From Lepidostoma basale (taxonomy: Eukaryota > Arthropoda > Insecta > Trichoptera > Lepidostomatidae): a stretch of 64,000 nt of DNA. Both the position numbers and the translations under genes were made by a program. Positions 43,156 through 53,039 of this stretch are shown here, in pieces (positions within the stretch are counted from its first letter, which is position 1; the number at the start of each line of letters is the position of its first letter). The notes beneath the pieces were generated by a model. The model was given only the letters and a program-made list of their open reading frames with translations, did not search any database and was not told the origin of the DNA. The DNA lies in contig JAHDVF020000215.1 of NCBI GenBank assembly GCA_022606425.2, forward strand, positions 434,001 to 498,000, given 5' to 3'.

Positions 43156-43640
43156 CATTTCATTAATTAAAAAACTCTTTATTTCAATAATCTTTCTATT
43201 GTAATTATAAATTCTATAGTCATTTCATTGATGAATAAACTCTTGTTTACAATAATCTTTCTTTTGTTATTATAAATATTAGTCATTTCATTAATTAAAA
43301 AACTCTTTATTTCAATAATCTTTCTATTGTAATTATAAATTCTATAGTCATTTCATTGATGAATAAACTCTTGTTTACAATAATCTTTCTTTTGTTATTA
43401 TAAATATTAGTCATTTCATTAATTAAAAAACTCTTTATTTCAATAATCTTTCTATTGTAATTATAAATTCTATAGTCATTTCATTGATGAATAAACTCTT
43501 GTTTACAATAATCTTTCTATTGTTATTATAAATATTAGTCATTTCATTGATGAATAAACTCTTGTTTACAATAAAATCCTATTATTTTCATTATCAATAT
43601 AACGGTTATTTCATTTATTAAGATAACTCTTGTTTCTTTC
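43156..43640. repeat. minisatellite with alternating ~65/63-bp monomers
   Basis: Monomer A (CATTTCATTAATTAAAAAAC...) and monomer B (CATTTCATTGATGAATAAAC...) alternate A-B-A-B-A-B-B with starts at 43156, 43221, 43284, 43412 and so on. The A-to-A period is exactly 128 bp, and successive A-B dimers are almost identical. One diverged monomer follows, and another lies at about 43840-43900. Confidence 0.9.
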
Positions 43641-43674
43641 CATTTTACTACTTAGTTTTGTAAAGAGGTATTAG

Positions 43675-43860
43675 TTTTGTAAAACTCCATTATTAATTTA
43701 TAATAGTAAACACGATTGTTTGGTGGTTTTACTTGGATTTAATTGATATAAATTTTGACAAATTTGTTTCGCCTTGTGAGGGCATTCTCAAACTGACTAA
43801 ACTTTCAGTTTGAGAATGCCCTCGCCCTTCCCTATTATAAATTAAGTATTATTGTCATTT
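43675..43860. repeat. PLE-type foldback N, hammerhead-like arms
   Basis: AAACTCCATTATTAATTTATAATAG ... AATTTGTTTCGCCTTGTGAGGGCATTCTC and the inverted TTTGAGAATGCCCTCGCC. The minus-strand arm has TTGAGAA, T, GCC loop GGC, GAAACAAATTTGTC: the U3/A8 type again. Confidence 0.55.
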
Positions 43861-44282
43861 TATTGATTAAACACGCTTGTTTTTAATAATCCTTGAAGTA
43901 TATTCCTTTTAATTTTGTATTTATAATTTGGTGTATCGCTCACATCTACGTGTCAGTAATAACAATGAAAGGAATATTTTCAGCCGTTTCAGAAGCAAGA
44001 TGTTAAATGCCAAGGGCGATGTTTCGCTATTCAAGAAGCCATGTTCAGCGCACGGTTAATACTATACAATAATAACGAATGCCCATATTTTTAGTACCCT
44101 CGACAATCGGTAGTTATTCATTAAAGCCTTCCGCGGCGTGTTTTTTTAATAATATTTAATAGCTTCATTAATAGCTTTCGGTTTCTGATTGTAGCGGTGG
44201 GTGGAAAGAGGGATGAGATGAACTAAATCGATAATCACAATATTTAATCGAATAATCGATTTTTTTGCATTATAATATTTAC
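43861..44282. other. no recognisable feature
   Basis: AT-rich apart from the minisatellite monomer at its left edge. Confidence 0.4.
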
Positions 44283-44600
44283 AACATTTTGAATGTATAC
44301 AAATACTGGATTTTACCCATCGCGGATTATTTATTTTTATTTTTATAAGGATTAATTGTATCTCAATAGAGACGAAGATTTAAATGTTTTCTGGGAACAG
44401 AATATGGTGCTCGAGGCGCTTACAGGACTTATGACCTGTCATTGGTTGGGTTAAGCGATCGCTTTATGTTTAACAAAATTCCCCATTTCACCCTTCTTAC
44501 GACCACCACGTCTGACAATTTTTTAGAAGATGTATATAAGCTAGAATGCTGCGCTGCACTTCACATTTTTTAGTTCAATCTACACTAGCGCCATATTTAA
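44283..44600 (+). repeat. repeat H, plus copy
   Basis: GTATACAAATACTGGATTTTACC start, CTCAATAGAGACGAAG, GTCATTGGTTGGGTTAAGCG, TATATAAGC and TTAGTTCAATCTACACTAGCG. Confidence 0.7.
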
Positions 44601-44634
44601 TGTTTTCGAAAACGGGAGCTATTATGCCTAGATT

Positions 44635-44965
44635 AATTATTCTTCTTCTTCAAGTGCCCTGTCGGGTCCCCCCAACGTTGGAGATCACCTCGGCGAACCT
44701 GTCCCTATCCTGCGCCGCTCGGAACAGCTCCTCCACACTTTCGATGACAGTCCACTCCCTCACGTTTCGCATTTGTCTACTACCGGGCCCTCGGCGTCCC
44801 TCAATTTTCCCCTCGAATATCAGTTGGAGAAGGTGGTAATTTTCCTCCCGCAGTATATGACCCAGATGTGAAATCTTCCGAACCTTGATAGTTGATGACA
44901 GTTTCCTGTCAACTCTAGCTCGCCTCAGGACTTCGATATTGGTAACCATGTCTGTCATGGGAATG
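44635..44965 (-). mobile_element. RTE-like LINE 3' end
   Basis: The 102-codon minus frame includes EVLRRARVDRKL, KVRKISHLGHILREENYHLL, KIEGRRGPGSRQ and REWTVIESVEELFRAAQDRD. This pattern is the conserved C-terminal tail of many insect LINE reverse transcriptases (HLGHILR..., GRRxxGRR...). The tail is GAAGAAGAA. Confidence 0.8.
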
Positions 44966-45200
44966 AATACATGTAATTACAACAACACATAATATTAGGG
45001 TTTCTTTAAAAAAAGCATTTTATTATTTCCTTCCGTTATTTCCATTATCAATCCTCCCTGAGTTTGTGTAGAATTCTAATACCATTCATAAAGTTATACA
45101 GCCACTATCAATCGTATTTTTCGATCAACTCACGGTTGGGCAACAGAAACGATTATTGAAACTATCCGATTGATTACAAAATTTTATTCGATAATCGAAA
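44966..45200. other. no recognisable feature
   Basis: AT-rich left flank of the mariner. Confidence 0.4.
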
Positions 45201-45391
45201 TATTAGGTCCTTACATATGAAATTGGCGTTTTGCCGTACTGGCAACTTTGATCTCAAATATCTTCTCTTTGGTTAGGAATTCCGAATTCAAATTTATACA
45301 GCTATTTACTCAAGTATTTGTGTTTCGAAAATTATAATTCATTTGTTTTTCCCTCAATTGTTTTTTTTCTTTGCGTCACTCAGTTTACAAA

Positions 45392-46409
45392 ATGGAAAAC
45401 TTGAAATATCGCGTTATTTACGAGTACGAGTTCCACCGTGGCACCAGTGCTGCAGAAACGGCTCGAAGGATTAATCATGTGTATGGCGACAGTGCCGCAA
45501 AAGAAAACACAGTGCGTTTTTGGTTCCAACGTTTTCGTTCTGGAAATTTCGACTTGCAGAACAAGCCCCGTGGACGGCCGGAGACCAAAGTTGATAATGA
45601 AGAATTGAAGGCTATTGTGGAAGCGGATCCATCGCAAACCACGTCCGAGTTAGCTGCAGGCTGCGGTGTTAGTGATAAAACTGTTTTAATCCACTTGAAG
45701 CAAATTGGGAAGGTGAAAAAGCTTGAAAGGTGGGTACCTCACGAATTGAGGGAAGCAAATCAACAAACGCGCGTTGACTGCTGCGTTGCATTACTCAACC
45801 GGCACAATAATGAAGGGATTTTGAATCGAATCATTATCTGTGATGAAAAGTGGATCTTGTATGATAATCGGAAGCGCTCATCGCAATGGCTGAACCCTGC
45901 CGAACCAGCCAAACCATGCCCCAAGCGAAAATTGACTCCAAAAAAGTTACTTGTGAGCGTTTGGTGTACTAGTGCTGGTGTCGTTCACTACAGCTTTCTT
46001 AAATCTGGCCAGACGATTACGGCAGATGTTTATTGTCAGCAACTGCAAACCATGATGGAAAAGCTAGCTGCTAAACAACCGAGGCTGGTTAATCGCTCTA
46101 GGCCACTGCTGCTTCATGATAACGCTAGACCACACTGCACAACAGACGGCTACCAAATTAGAAGAGCTTCAATTGGAATGTCTAAGACATCCACCGTACT
46201 CTCCGGACCTTGCCCCAACAGATTACTATTTTTTTCGAAATTTGGATAACTTCTTGCAAGGGAAAAAATTCAACTTCGATGGGGCAGTCCAAACTGACTT
46301 CAAAGATTTTATTGATTCCCGTCCTAATGTTTTTTTTAGTAAAGGGATCGATGAACTACCTATGAGATGGCAAAAGTGCAAAGATAGCAATGGTACATAC
46401 TTTGATTAA
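45392..46409 (+). pseudogene. mariner transposase, one frameshift
   Basis: Cut-and-paste DD34D transposase of the IS630/Tc1/mariner superfamily. ATG at 45392 (MENLKYRVIYEYEFHRG). HTH DNA-binding region (about residues 5-105, including WFQRFRSGNFDL and the PRGRPE hook). First Asp in IICDEKWILYDN, second in LLLHDNARPH, third in SPDLAPTDYYFF; exactly 34 residues separate the last two. A 2-nt deletion within 46130-46134 (after the HDNARP codons) throws the rest out of frame. The downstream frame resumes HTAQQTATKLEELQLECLRH and runs to the TAA at 46407. Apart from that the ~339-codon frame is open, so the copy died recently. Termination would otherwise remove the third Asp. Confidence 0.93.
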
Positions 46410-46426
46410 ATAAATATATTATATTT

Positions 46427-47216
46427 TTAATTGTATCTCAATAGAGACGAAGAAACAAACTGGAAACTGAATATGGATGATCAAGGTGTTTACAGGACTT
46501 ATGACCTGTCATTGGTTGGGTTAAGTGCACGCTTTATGTAATTACAACATTCCCCATTCCACCATTGTTATTATGATCATGTATGATACATTTTTGGAAG
46601 TTGTATATATACTCCAAATTCATACTTATCTTCACGTGGCAGTTCCAGTTAGCCATCTATGTAGATTTGTAAATATTCTGACTATTCACAAAATATTTGT
46701 AAATATTCTGGTCAATTATTTGGCGTATAAAATAGGAGTGGATACTCCAGGCGACTTCTAACAGTGCGATAGGAGGCGGTAGCCTCTTCGCATTGTGTTA
46801 ATAAAGTAGTTTGCTAAATGCTAAACAATCATTCTTCATAGATGGCGTTAGTGGATGGATTGTATAGATTAATCTTAAAAATTAATTAGTACAATCAAAT
46901 CTACATAGATGGCTAACTGGAACTGCCACGTGAAGATAAGTATGAATTTGGAGTATATATACAACTTCCAAAAATGTATCATACATGATCATAATAACAA
47001 TGGTGGAATGGGGAATGTTGTAATTACATAAAGCGTGCGCTTAACTCAACCAATGACAGGTCATAAGTCCTGTAAACACCTTGATCATCCATATTCAGTT
47101 TCCAGTTTGTTTCTTCGTCTCTATTGAGATACAATTAAAAATTTAAATTAACCACCCACAGGTGATAATCCAGGATTCGTATACAGATATAAGTATACAT
47201 TTCACAAAATATTTTT
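46427..47216. repeat. repeat H palindrome inserted in the mariner 3' UTR
   Basis: A 790-bp insert bounded by a perfect 15-bp direct repeat (46412-46426 and 47217-47231, AAATATATTATATTT). Plus arm 46429-46667 and minus arm about 46898-47142 are practically identical in inverted orientation. The centre contains TATAAAATAGGAGTGG (TATA-box-like, near 46728) and AATAAAG near 46800. A further ~70 bp H-specific end (47150-47216) exists only on the right. Confidence 0.8.
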
Positions 47217-47292
47217 AAATATATTATATTTAAAAAAAATCAACTTTATGTTCCTCCCATACAAAACGCCAATTTCATATGTAAGGACCTAA

Positions 47293-48058
47293 TATTTGCA
47301 TAGTAACGCAGCCCATCTCTAGCGCGCTGCGTTCGAAGTGACCGAAGAGGCGCTTCTCAGCGTTCACCGCCGGCCGCGGCTATAAGCTCTCGCTGTGAAC
47401 ACAGCAAAGCTTTCAGAGTAATGGATTATTCGCCCTATATGGGCAATGAGCGTTGTTTTAAAACTGTACGCCACTTCATCGTGCGCGAAACAGATATTAT
47501 GTCCGCAGTTTGGGAACAGCTGGAATTGACGAAGTGTTTATTATAATTATAAACGATACAACATCGCCCAAGATGGACCGAAAAGTAAACACTTAAAAAT
47601 TATATCAGAAACGAAAATTTGCTCACTTTCCATTCCATATTTAAAAATTTAATTCGGGTAAAAAAATCTGACCATATATAGTATGTAAGTAAGTACCTTC
47701 ACATTCTTTACGAAATCAAACCACATTGTATTATTACGACCATATGGAATTTATAACATTTGATATATAAAGTACAAAGATGGTATCCTTTCTAACAAAA
47801 CCTGACAGCGACGTTTGAAAGGACAGGATGTCACATTTTAAAGATTTGTATTAGGAGGGGGTTAAAGTAACAAAATCTTTTGAAATGTCCTCTTAATGGA
47901 AAATGTGACTTCTATACCTACGCTGATATTTGAATACACATCACGTAAATCGTTTTTCTATAGTAAACATGTAATGGTGGAATGTTAAGGGATTAAATAA
48001 CACAAAATATGATATAAGAACATTAAATATATTTTTTAAATCTTTTCGAAAAAACAAA
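47293..48058. other. no gene recognised; GC-rich patch
   Basis: 47300-47420 is strikingly GC-rich for the window (CACCGCCGGCCGCGGCTATAAGC) and contains a TATA-like TATAAG about 30 bp upstream of GTGAACACAGC. No ORF follows. It could be a decayed host promoter or an unknown repeat. The rest is AT-rich. Confidence 0.3.
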
Positions 48059-48490
48059 ATGTATGACCTTTTCCAAAACACCCAAAACATGTAACCTGTA
48101 TGATTTGCAGAGACTTTCACAGTACATTAATAAAGGTTTTCTGCTTAATGCTTTCCAATCTTAATAGATGACGCTAGTGTAGAGTGAACTTAAAAATGTA
48201 AAGAAAGGCGTGGAATCCTACCATATATACAAGTTCCAAACATTTGTCATACATGGTGGTCATAAGGAAAACAAAGGCGGAATGGGGAATGTTGTTAAAC
48301 ATAAAGCGATCGCTCAACCCAACCAATGACAGGTCATAAGTCCTGTAAGCGCCTCGGCCACCACCTTCTGTTCCCAGAAAACAATTTACATCTTCGTCTC
48401 TATTGAGATACAATTAATCCTTATAAAACATGTAACCTGGTTATAGAAAATCAACCCATAGAACAGGTCAGGACCTTCAACCAGAACATG
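48059..48490 (+). mobile_element. LINE family 2 fragment, split by repeat H
   Basis: AATGTATGACCTTTTCCAAAACACC ... ATGTAACCTG continues after the insertion as GTTATAGAAAATCAACCC ... GGTCAGGACCTTCAA. It matches the complement of 41250-41345. Confidence 0.7.
48099..48424 (-). repeat. repeat H, 326-bp copy with 15-bp target duplication
   Basis: Bounded by AAAACATGTAACCTG on both sides (48084-48098, 48425-48439). This gives the exact ends of repeat H: ATAAGGATTAATTGTATCTC at its start and CTGCAAATCATA at its end (sense orientation, minus strand here). Confidence 0.85.
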
Positions 48491-48539
48491 GAAGGTCTTA
48501 CGTCGTTTTCGATTGTGCCATCATTATTAAGAATGGAGC

Positions 48540-48771
48540 CGAGTTATCTAAAATAGTCCGCCTTTTTTATTGGAATACCTTTGAGTATTACCTCAGCATC
48601 TTCGTTTCTGCCACGTGTAACCTCTGTTCTTCTTGATGCCTTGTGCCCCAGCATTCCGATCCGTAGAGCGTGGAAGGTCTTAGGCCGTTTTTCAACAGAG
48701 CCGAGATATTTGAAATGGTCCATCTTTTTTATTAGAATGCTTTCCAAGCAAATACCTAGATTTAGGTTAAG
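48540..48771 (-). mobile_element. LINE RT fragment (FKYLGS block)
   Basis: The 86-codon minus frame contains MDHFKYLGSVEKRPKT, IGMLGHKASRRTEVTRGRNE and, once more, GIPIKKADYFR. FKYLGS is the conserved block after the RT palm in many LINEs. Two partial copies of the block appear in tandem. Confidence 0.6.
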
Positions 48772-48783
48772 TATGAAACTAAT

Positions 48784-50288
48784 AATGGTGAAAATTTGGA
48801 GCAAGTAGTTGAGTTCGTGTATTTAGGTAGTATGTTTACAAGAGATTAATTCTGATTTTGAAAATTTGGTTTGGTTCATTTGGTGCTCCCGTGAATTTGA
48901 GAAATTACGTGTATAAGTGAATTGTTTTGGTCAATTTGATTGTTGCCGCACTTTATAATAGTTAATTGTGAGACGTAATACGTTTTTACTGTTTTGATGT
49001 CAAAATTATACAAGTTTTTTCGTTTATATAAAGAATTTTGACAGGTGTAAAAATAAATTTTTCATTTCTTCCAATGACAATTTGAATAATTTCTTCAATA
49101 TTCTTTTAAAGTTCTTGCTGGTGTTGGTTGATTTTAAGTGCCTAATTACTGCCAAATAAAAAAAGTGGATCCGTGGAACATTAATTAAATCATACAACAG
49201 CTAATTTAAAAAAACGGTGGATACGTGTAACATAAATTAAATAAACACAAAAGTCCGGATCGTCCATGTCAACATGTGCAACATCGGAAAAACATTATGT
49301 GTTATTATATTATGTGCTAAATTTAAAAAACGGTGGATTCGTGGAACATAAATTAAATAGACAAATGTGCACCATCTAAAAATAACATTTTGTATTAAAT
49401 TATTTTTATTTTTGTTATTTTATTTTATATCATTGTATTTTATATTATTTGTTTTAGATTTATTTTGTGGATGTTGGAAGATCGAAGTGTGCGCGGGAGA
49501 TGCCTATTGGTGGCGATGAGGTTCGCAACCCATCACACCGCGTCTCCCGCAGGGCGAAAAGAGAAGGATGGAGTGCCGCATCAGTAAAAGTGTGACAGTC
49601 CATTATTTCTGCCTACCCTTTCGGGGAGACGGCGTGATGGTTAGTTAGTTAGTTAGTTTACAAGAGATGGGCGAGTGGAGAGGGATATTGAAAGAAGGGT
49701 TGGTGCAGGCAACAAAGTGAATGGTGCACTTAAAGTTGTCATCGCAAACAAAAACCTATCCAAAAAAGCTAGAATGGCAGTGCACAATGGTGTTCTTCTA
49801 CCGACCCTTATGTATGGAAGCGAAGCATGGAACTGGTAAAAGAAGGATGAAATTAGAATAAATGCAGTTGAAATGAGATCTCTTAGAAGAATGTGTGAAT
49901 ACTCTGTGTATGATAGAGTGTCGAATGAAAATATAAGAAGTGAATGCGGTACGAATGATGGTGTCATGAACAAAATAATGAAAGGATCATTAAGATGGTT
50001 TGGACATATTGAAAGAATGAATGAAGAAAGAATGGTAAAAAAATTATATGCTAATGATGTAAATGGAACCAGAAATAGAGGAAGACCGAGGAAAACGTGG
50101 CACGATCAAATAAATCAAATATTGAATGTCGGCCATGTGAGGAGTCAGAGAAATCGACGCGCGTGCATGACACGATGTATAAATGTTGAGGAAGCGAGAG
50201 AAATATGTCAGGAAAGAAAAGTGTGGCAGTCCATTCTTTCTGCCTACTCCTTCGGGGAGACGGCTTGATGGTTAGTTAGTTAGTTAGT
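48784..50288 (+). mobile_element. LINE family 1 copy with target duplication, nested
   Basis: Bounded by TATGAAACTAAT at 48772-48783 and 50289-50300, a 12-bp target duplication. A non-autonomous retroposon (48847-49655) splits it. Coding blocks on the right part: VHNGVLLPTLMYGSEAWNW, EMRSLRRMCEYSVYDRVSN, MKGSLRWFGHIERM, ANDVNGTRNRGRPRKTWHDQ (frame 49873-50268). The 3' end is CGGCTTGATGGTTAGTTAG. Confidence 0.88.
48847..49655 (+). mobile_element. non-autonomous retroposon, full copy (809 bp)
   Basis: Bounded by GTTTACAAGAGAT (48834-48846 and 49656-49668), a 13-bp target duplication inside LINE family 1. There is no ORF. The last ~68 bp (from about 49587) are nearly identical to the 3' terminus of LINE family 1 and end in (GTTA)n, so the LINE's enzyme can be expected to recognise its RNA. 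Unique body blocks: GTGAGACGTAATACG, CGTTTATATAAAGAATTTTG, and two imperfect copies of CGGTGGATxCGTGxAACATAA. Other copies: 22192, 32496, 38537, 59330 and 60607. Confidence 0.88.
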
Positions 50289-50300
50289 TATGAAACTAAT

Positions 50301-50797
50301 TAAGCCTCAAACCATGTCATTTCAATGAATACTTACCAATCCTTCTTTGCGATTGACAGCTAACGATTATTACTAGTACAATGATATAATACTTTTGCTG
50401 AATTGACCCCTTTGTAAGTTCTGATTGCGAATATAACTTAATCTCCGATGAAAATTCCGCCATTTCAAAGTTATTTAATGAACACAAAATGGAATCCCCT
50501 TTCGCCATCTTGTTTCCTCTCCCGCTTTTTGAATGCAAACATCCGGTCTTGTCCTTTACCAAGCGCCTTCCGGTTCAAAACTTCCAATTATTTGGACCTA
50601 CCTGCTTCGTAATTTTCTTTAGATCAAAGCCTGCGCACACAATCAAAAGTATCAAGTCATTCTTATTACTAAATTATCTCCTTTTCAGAAATATGAAAAT
50701 ACATTGTTTTCTCAAAACTGTTTTTCTAATTATGTTAGTTTGTTTTCATTATTGTTTATTCGCCTGTCAAAATAAATAAACATATTAAATACATCGT
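50301..50797. other. no gene recognised
   Basis: Two opposite ORFs of 81 and 96 codons (50317-50562 minus, 50489-50779 plus) overlap. The plus one begins MESPFAILFPLPLFECKH and ends in a hydrophobic stretch. No family is recognised; low coding likelihood. Confidence 0.3.
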
Positions 50798-51170
50798 CTC
50801 CTTCTTCTTCAACTTGTTGTAGACTTAAGAGTCAGTTGTTACAGGATTCTCCTCCTGTGACGCTGAACTCCAGCTATCTCTCCATCGTTTTTCAAAATCA
50901 AATCAGTTTATTTACTCAAAAGACATTACAAACAGCATAAATGTTTAAGGCATACTGGTCTCCCTCGTGGACGCCGTGTATATAGTATTCCATTAAGTGT
51001 AATATATGGGATTCTTCTAGGATTAATTCTCTGGACATGTTAGTACCAGTACCATCGACGTTGTCGCCTCCATCTGACCAAATCTTGAACCTTGTAGACC
51101 TCTGGGATTCTGGTGTTCCTTACACAATTGCGCAAAGTCTTCCCAGCAACAGCACATTGTGTTCTTGATG
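50798..51170 (-). mobile_element. LINE family 2-like 3' end with small insertion
   Basis: Plus-reading TTCTTCAACTTGTTGTAGACTTAAGAG start, CTCCAGCTATCTCTCCATCG, then a ~60-bp foreign stretch (TCAAATCAGTTTATTTACTC...), and GGTCTCCCTCGTGGACGCCG to AGTCTTCCCAGCAACAGC. Same structure as 28170-28470 on the other strand. Confidence 0.65.
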
Positions 51171-51179
51171 TTATATATA

Positions 51180-51480
51180 TAGTAAAATGTTGTATTTTTT
51201 AGATAACCTTAAAGCGTTAACACTGTGGAATTCCATGATGTTTTTTCCACTTATGTGTTTATTTTTCTCGATATGTTTCAAAGATTTACATCGAGAGAAC
51301 GATATAAACTAACCAAAATTATTACAAAACTAAAGCAAGAAACTAGGAACATAAATATATAACATATGTTAGTTGATAAAGACAGAGTACCAGGGACATA
51401 ACATTACGAGATCTATCGAAATCGAAACATATTGAGAAAAATAAACTCAAAAGTAGAAAAAACAGTGTTTTAATTTATGA
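51180..51480. repeat. foldback R with family E end fragment
   Basis: TAAAGCGTTAACACTGTGGAATTCCATG (family E end), then TTATTTTTCTCGATATGTTTC and the inverted GAAACATATTGAGAAAAATAAAC. Confidence 0.55.
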
Positions 51481-51784
51481 AAAAATCATCAAATTTTGTA
51501 GACTTTTTTCTATCTATTTTAGATGTAGGGGGTGTATAATTGCTGAAGAAACATACATTAATATTAATGAAAACATTTAATTTATTAGAATTTAATGATA
51601 TAATATTTTTAAGGAGTAACATACTCGTATATGGATATTATTATAGCTAGGATATTATCAAATGTTAAAACTTAAAGTAAACTGACGACTTTTATTATAA
51701 AATATAGTGTATTTAATGTAGAGTTTTACATTATTATTCAAGAAACAATTAACGCATTTATTGTTTTTGAACAATTGTGTAAAA
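51481..51784. other. no recognisable feature
   Basis: AT-rich; ends in the shared flank GTGTAAAACTCC. Confidence 0.4.
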
Positions 51785-51980
51785 CTCCTTATTAAATAAA
51801 TAATACGATTGAAAACATCTATTTTCTAGAAGTTTTATTATAGTTGATGGGAATGACGTGTTTCACCTTTCTAATGTATTATCAATAATCTGAAAGGCGA
51901 ACCTTGTAATTCTAATAAACTGTAATAAAACTTCTAGAATACAGACGTTTTCAGTCGTATTAATTAATAATTAATTTGCG
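51785..51980. repeat. foldback family C
   Basis: AATACGATTGAAAACATCTATTTTC, TTCTAGAAGTTTTATTATAG, then the inverted AATAAAACTTCTAGAATACAG and TTCAGTCGTATTAATTAAT. Confidence 0.7.
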
Positions 51981-52429
51981 TAAAGCGTTTCATATTCAAA
52001 GTTCCACCCTTTGGCTGATCACAATATCTGTATTAATAAAATAATACGTACTTTATGCTTTCGAACGCATTTAGTCTCTGAGAGTGTGTGTTATTAACAC
52101 GTCGGGTTCAAAGAGATCATAGCTGTAGATAATTAAATTACTTTCAAATCATTGATCTACAAATATTACGGCGGGTTACCTCTGTCCTCTGTATGGTATA
52201 TCCGTACGAATACACAGTCTGGTTTTGAATATTATCACAGGCCTCCCATATTATATTTTGATTTCACGGGATTTCAACAGTTCTCCTCCCTATCAACAAG
52301 CCATCAGTTTATTATAATTTACAGTTGATTCGAGGTTCTACTATTGTGACGTGGTAGGTTTCCATCCTATTCTGGACCAGACCATACTTTACAAGATAAT
52401 GAAATCCAAATTCATATCGACGAGTGTGC
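51981..52429. other. no recognisable feature
   Basis: No ORF or repeat match. Confidence 0.4.
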
Positions 52430-52538
52430 GTGTTATGATGAGTAAATGTAGAAGATGCGCGATAGAACAGTTTGGCGGCTCATCCTCTCTGGCTACCGTT
52501 CCGGGGAAACGGGTGATGGTTAGTTAGTTAGTTAGTTT
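52430..52538 (+). mobile_element. LINE family 1, short 3' end
   Basis: CGTTATGATGAGTAAATGTAG, CTCATCCTCTCTGGCTACC, GGTGATGGTTAGTTAGTTAG. Confidence 0.7.
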
Positions 52539-52549
52539 GTAAAATCCAA

Positions 52550-52800
52550 AACCTCCCTCTCGCTTCATAGTTGTACCAAATATTTATACATTGTTACATA
52601 ATATTTAAAAACACAATCTATTTAAAATCGCAAACCTTAAATTATAAAGATTTTCAAATTCATCATAAATATTTACATTTCGATAGTATTGAGTTTATTT
52701 TTTATAAAATTGTCGCGACAGCTGTTTCGGTAACCGATGTTACCATCGTCAGGTGTTACAATAAACTAAAGATAAACAGAAAGATTTCATTTATATAGTA
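52550..52800 (-). repeat. PLE terminal repeat K
   Basis: Carries the hammerhead motif at 52708-52760 and is followed by sequence (AATTATACATGAAACTAATT near 52995) like the 3' part of the PLE piece at 55.7 kb. Confidence 0.5.
52708..52760 (-). ncRNA. hammerhead ribozyme motif, intact box
   Basis: Minus strand: ACAC, CTGACGA (full box, N7=C), extra U, GGTAAC-ATCG-GTTACC (6-bp stem II), GAAA, CAGCTG (self-complementary stem III), TC, GCGAC. The core is complete. Stem I is weak (C-G, mismatch, C-G), so the single unit is doubtful in isolation. Confidence 0.5.
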
Positions 52801-53039
52801 AACACGATTATTAATAGGGGAAGAAATAACACACAATAATATAAGCAATCAAGATGGGAAAACACGGTAATTAAGCAACAGTAATTATACCTGAAAGAAA
52901 TTCAACATCAATGAGTCAGACAAATTAGTAATATTGTAAATAATTTTATAATCCTTAATTATAAGGTGCGAAAACCAGTAATTAGGTAGCAACAATTATA
53001 CATGAAACTAATTTTAATCCCATATATCATGATATCGTC
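52801..53039. other. no gene recognised
   Basis: AT-rich, probably PLE 3' UTR: two related phrases AAGCAACAGTAATTATAC and GTAGCAACAATTATACATG. Confidence 0.35.

Larger units (their letters stand above)
45203..47292 (+). mobile_element. mariner transposon, full length, with an insertion
   Basis: Perfect 31-bp inverted ends (45203-45233 and 47262-47292, beginning TTAGGTCC). TA lies on both sides (45201-45202, 47293-47294), the classic mariner target. It holds one transposase gene. Without the 790-bp insert plus its 15-bp duplication, the element would be about 1.29 kb, the usual mariner size. Confidence 0.93.

Noticed and set aside
43156..43640. CRISPR-like array
   Set aside because: The monomers are contiguous without unique spacers, and the setting is eukaryotic. 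It is a minisatellite.
45380..45637. 85-codon minus ORF
   Set aside because: Antisense shadow of the mariner transposase.
49515..49545. Pol III B box (GGTTCGCAACC) in the non-autonomous retroposon
   Set aside because: It resembles a B box, but no A box lies at a suitable distance, so a tRNA origin is not claimed.
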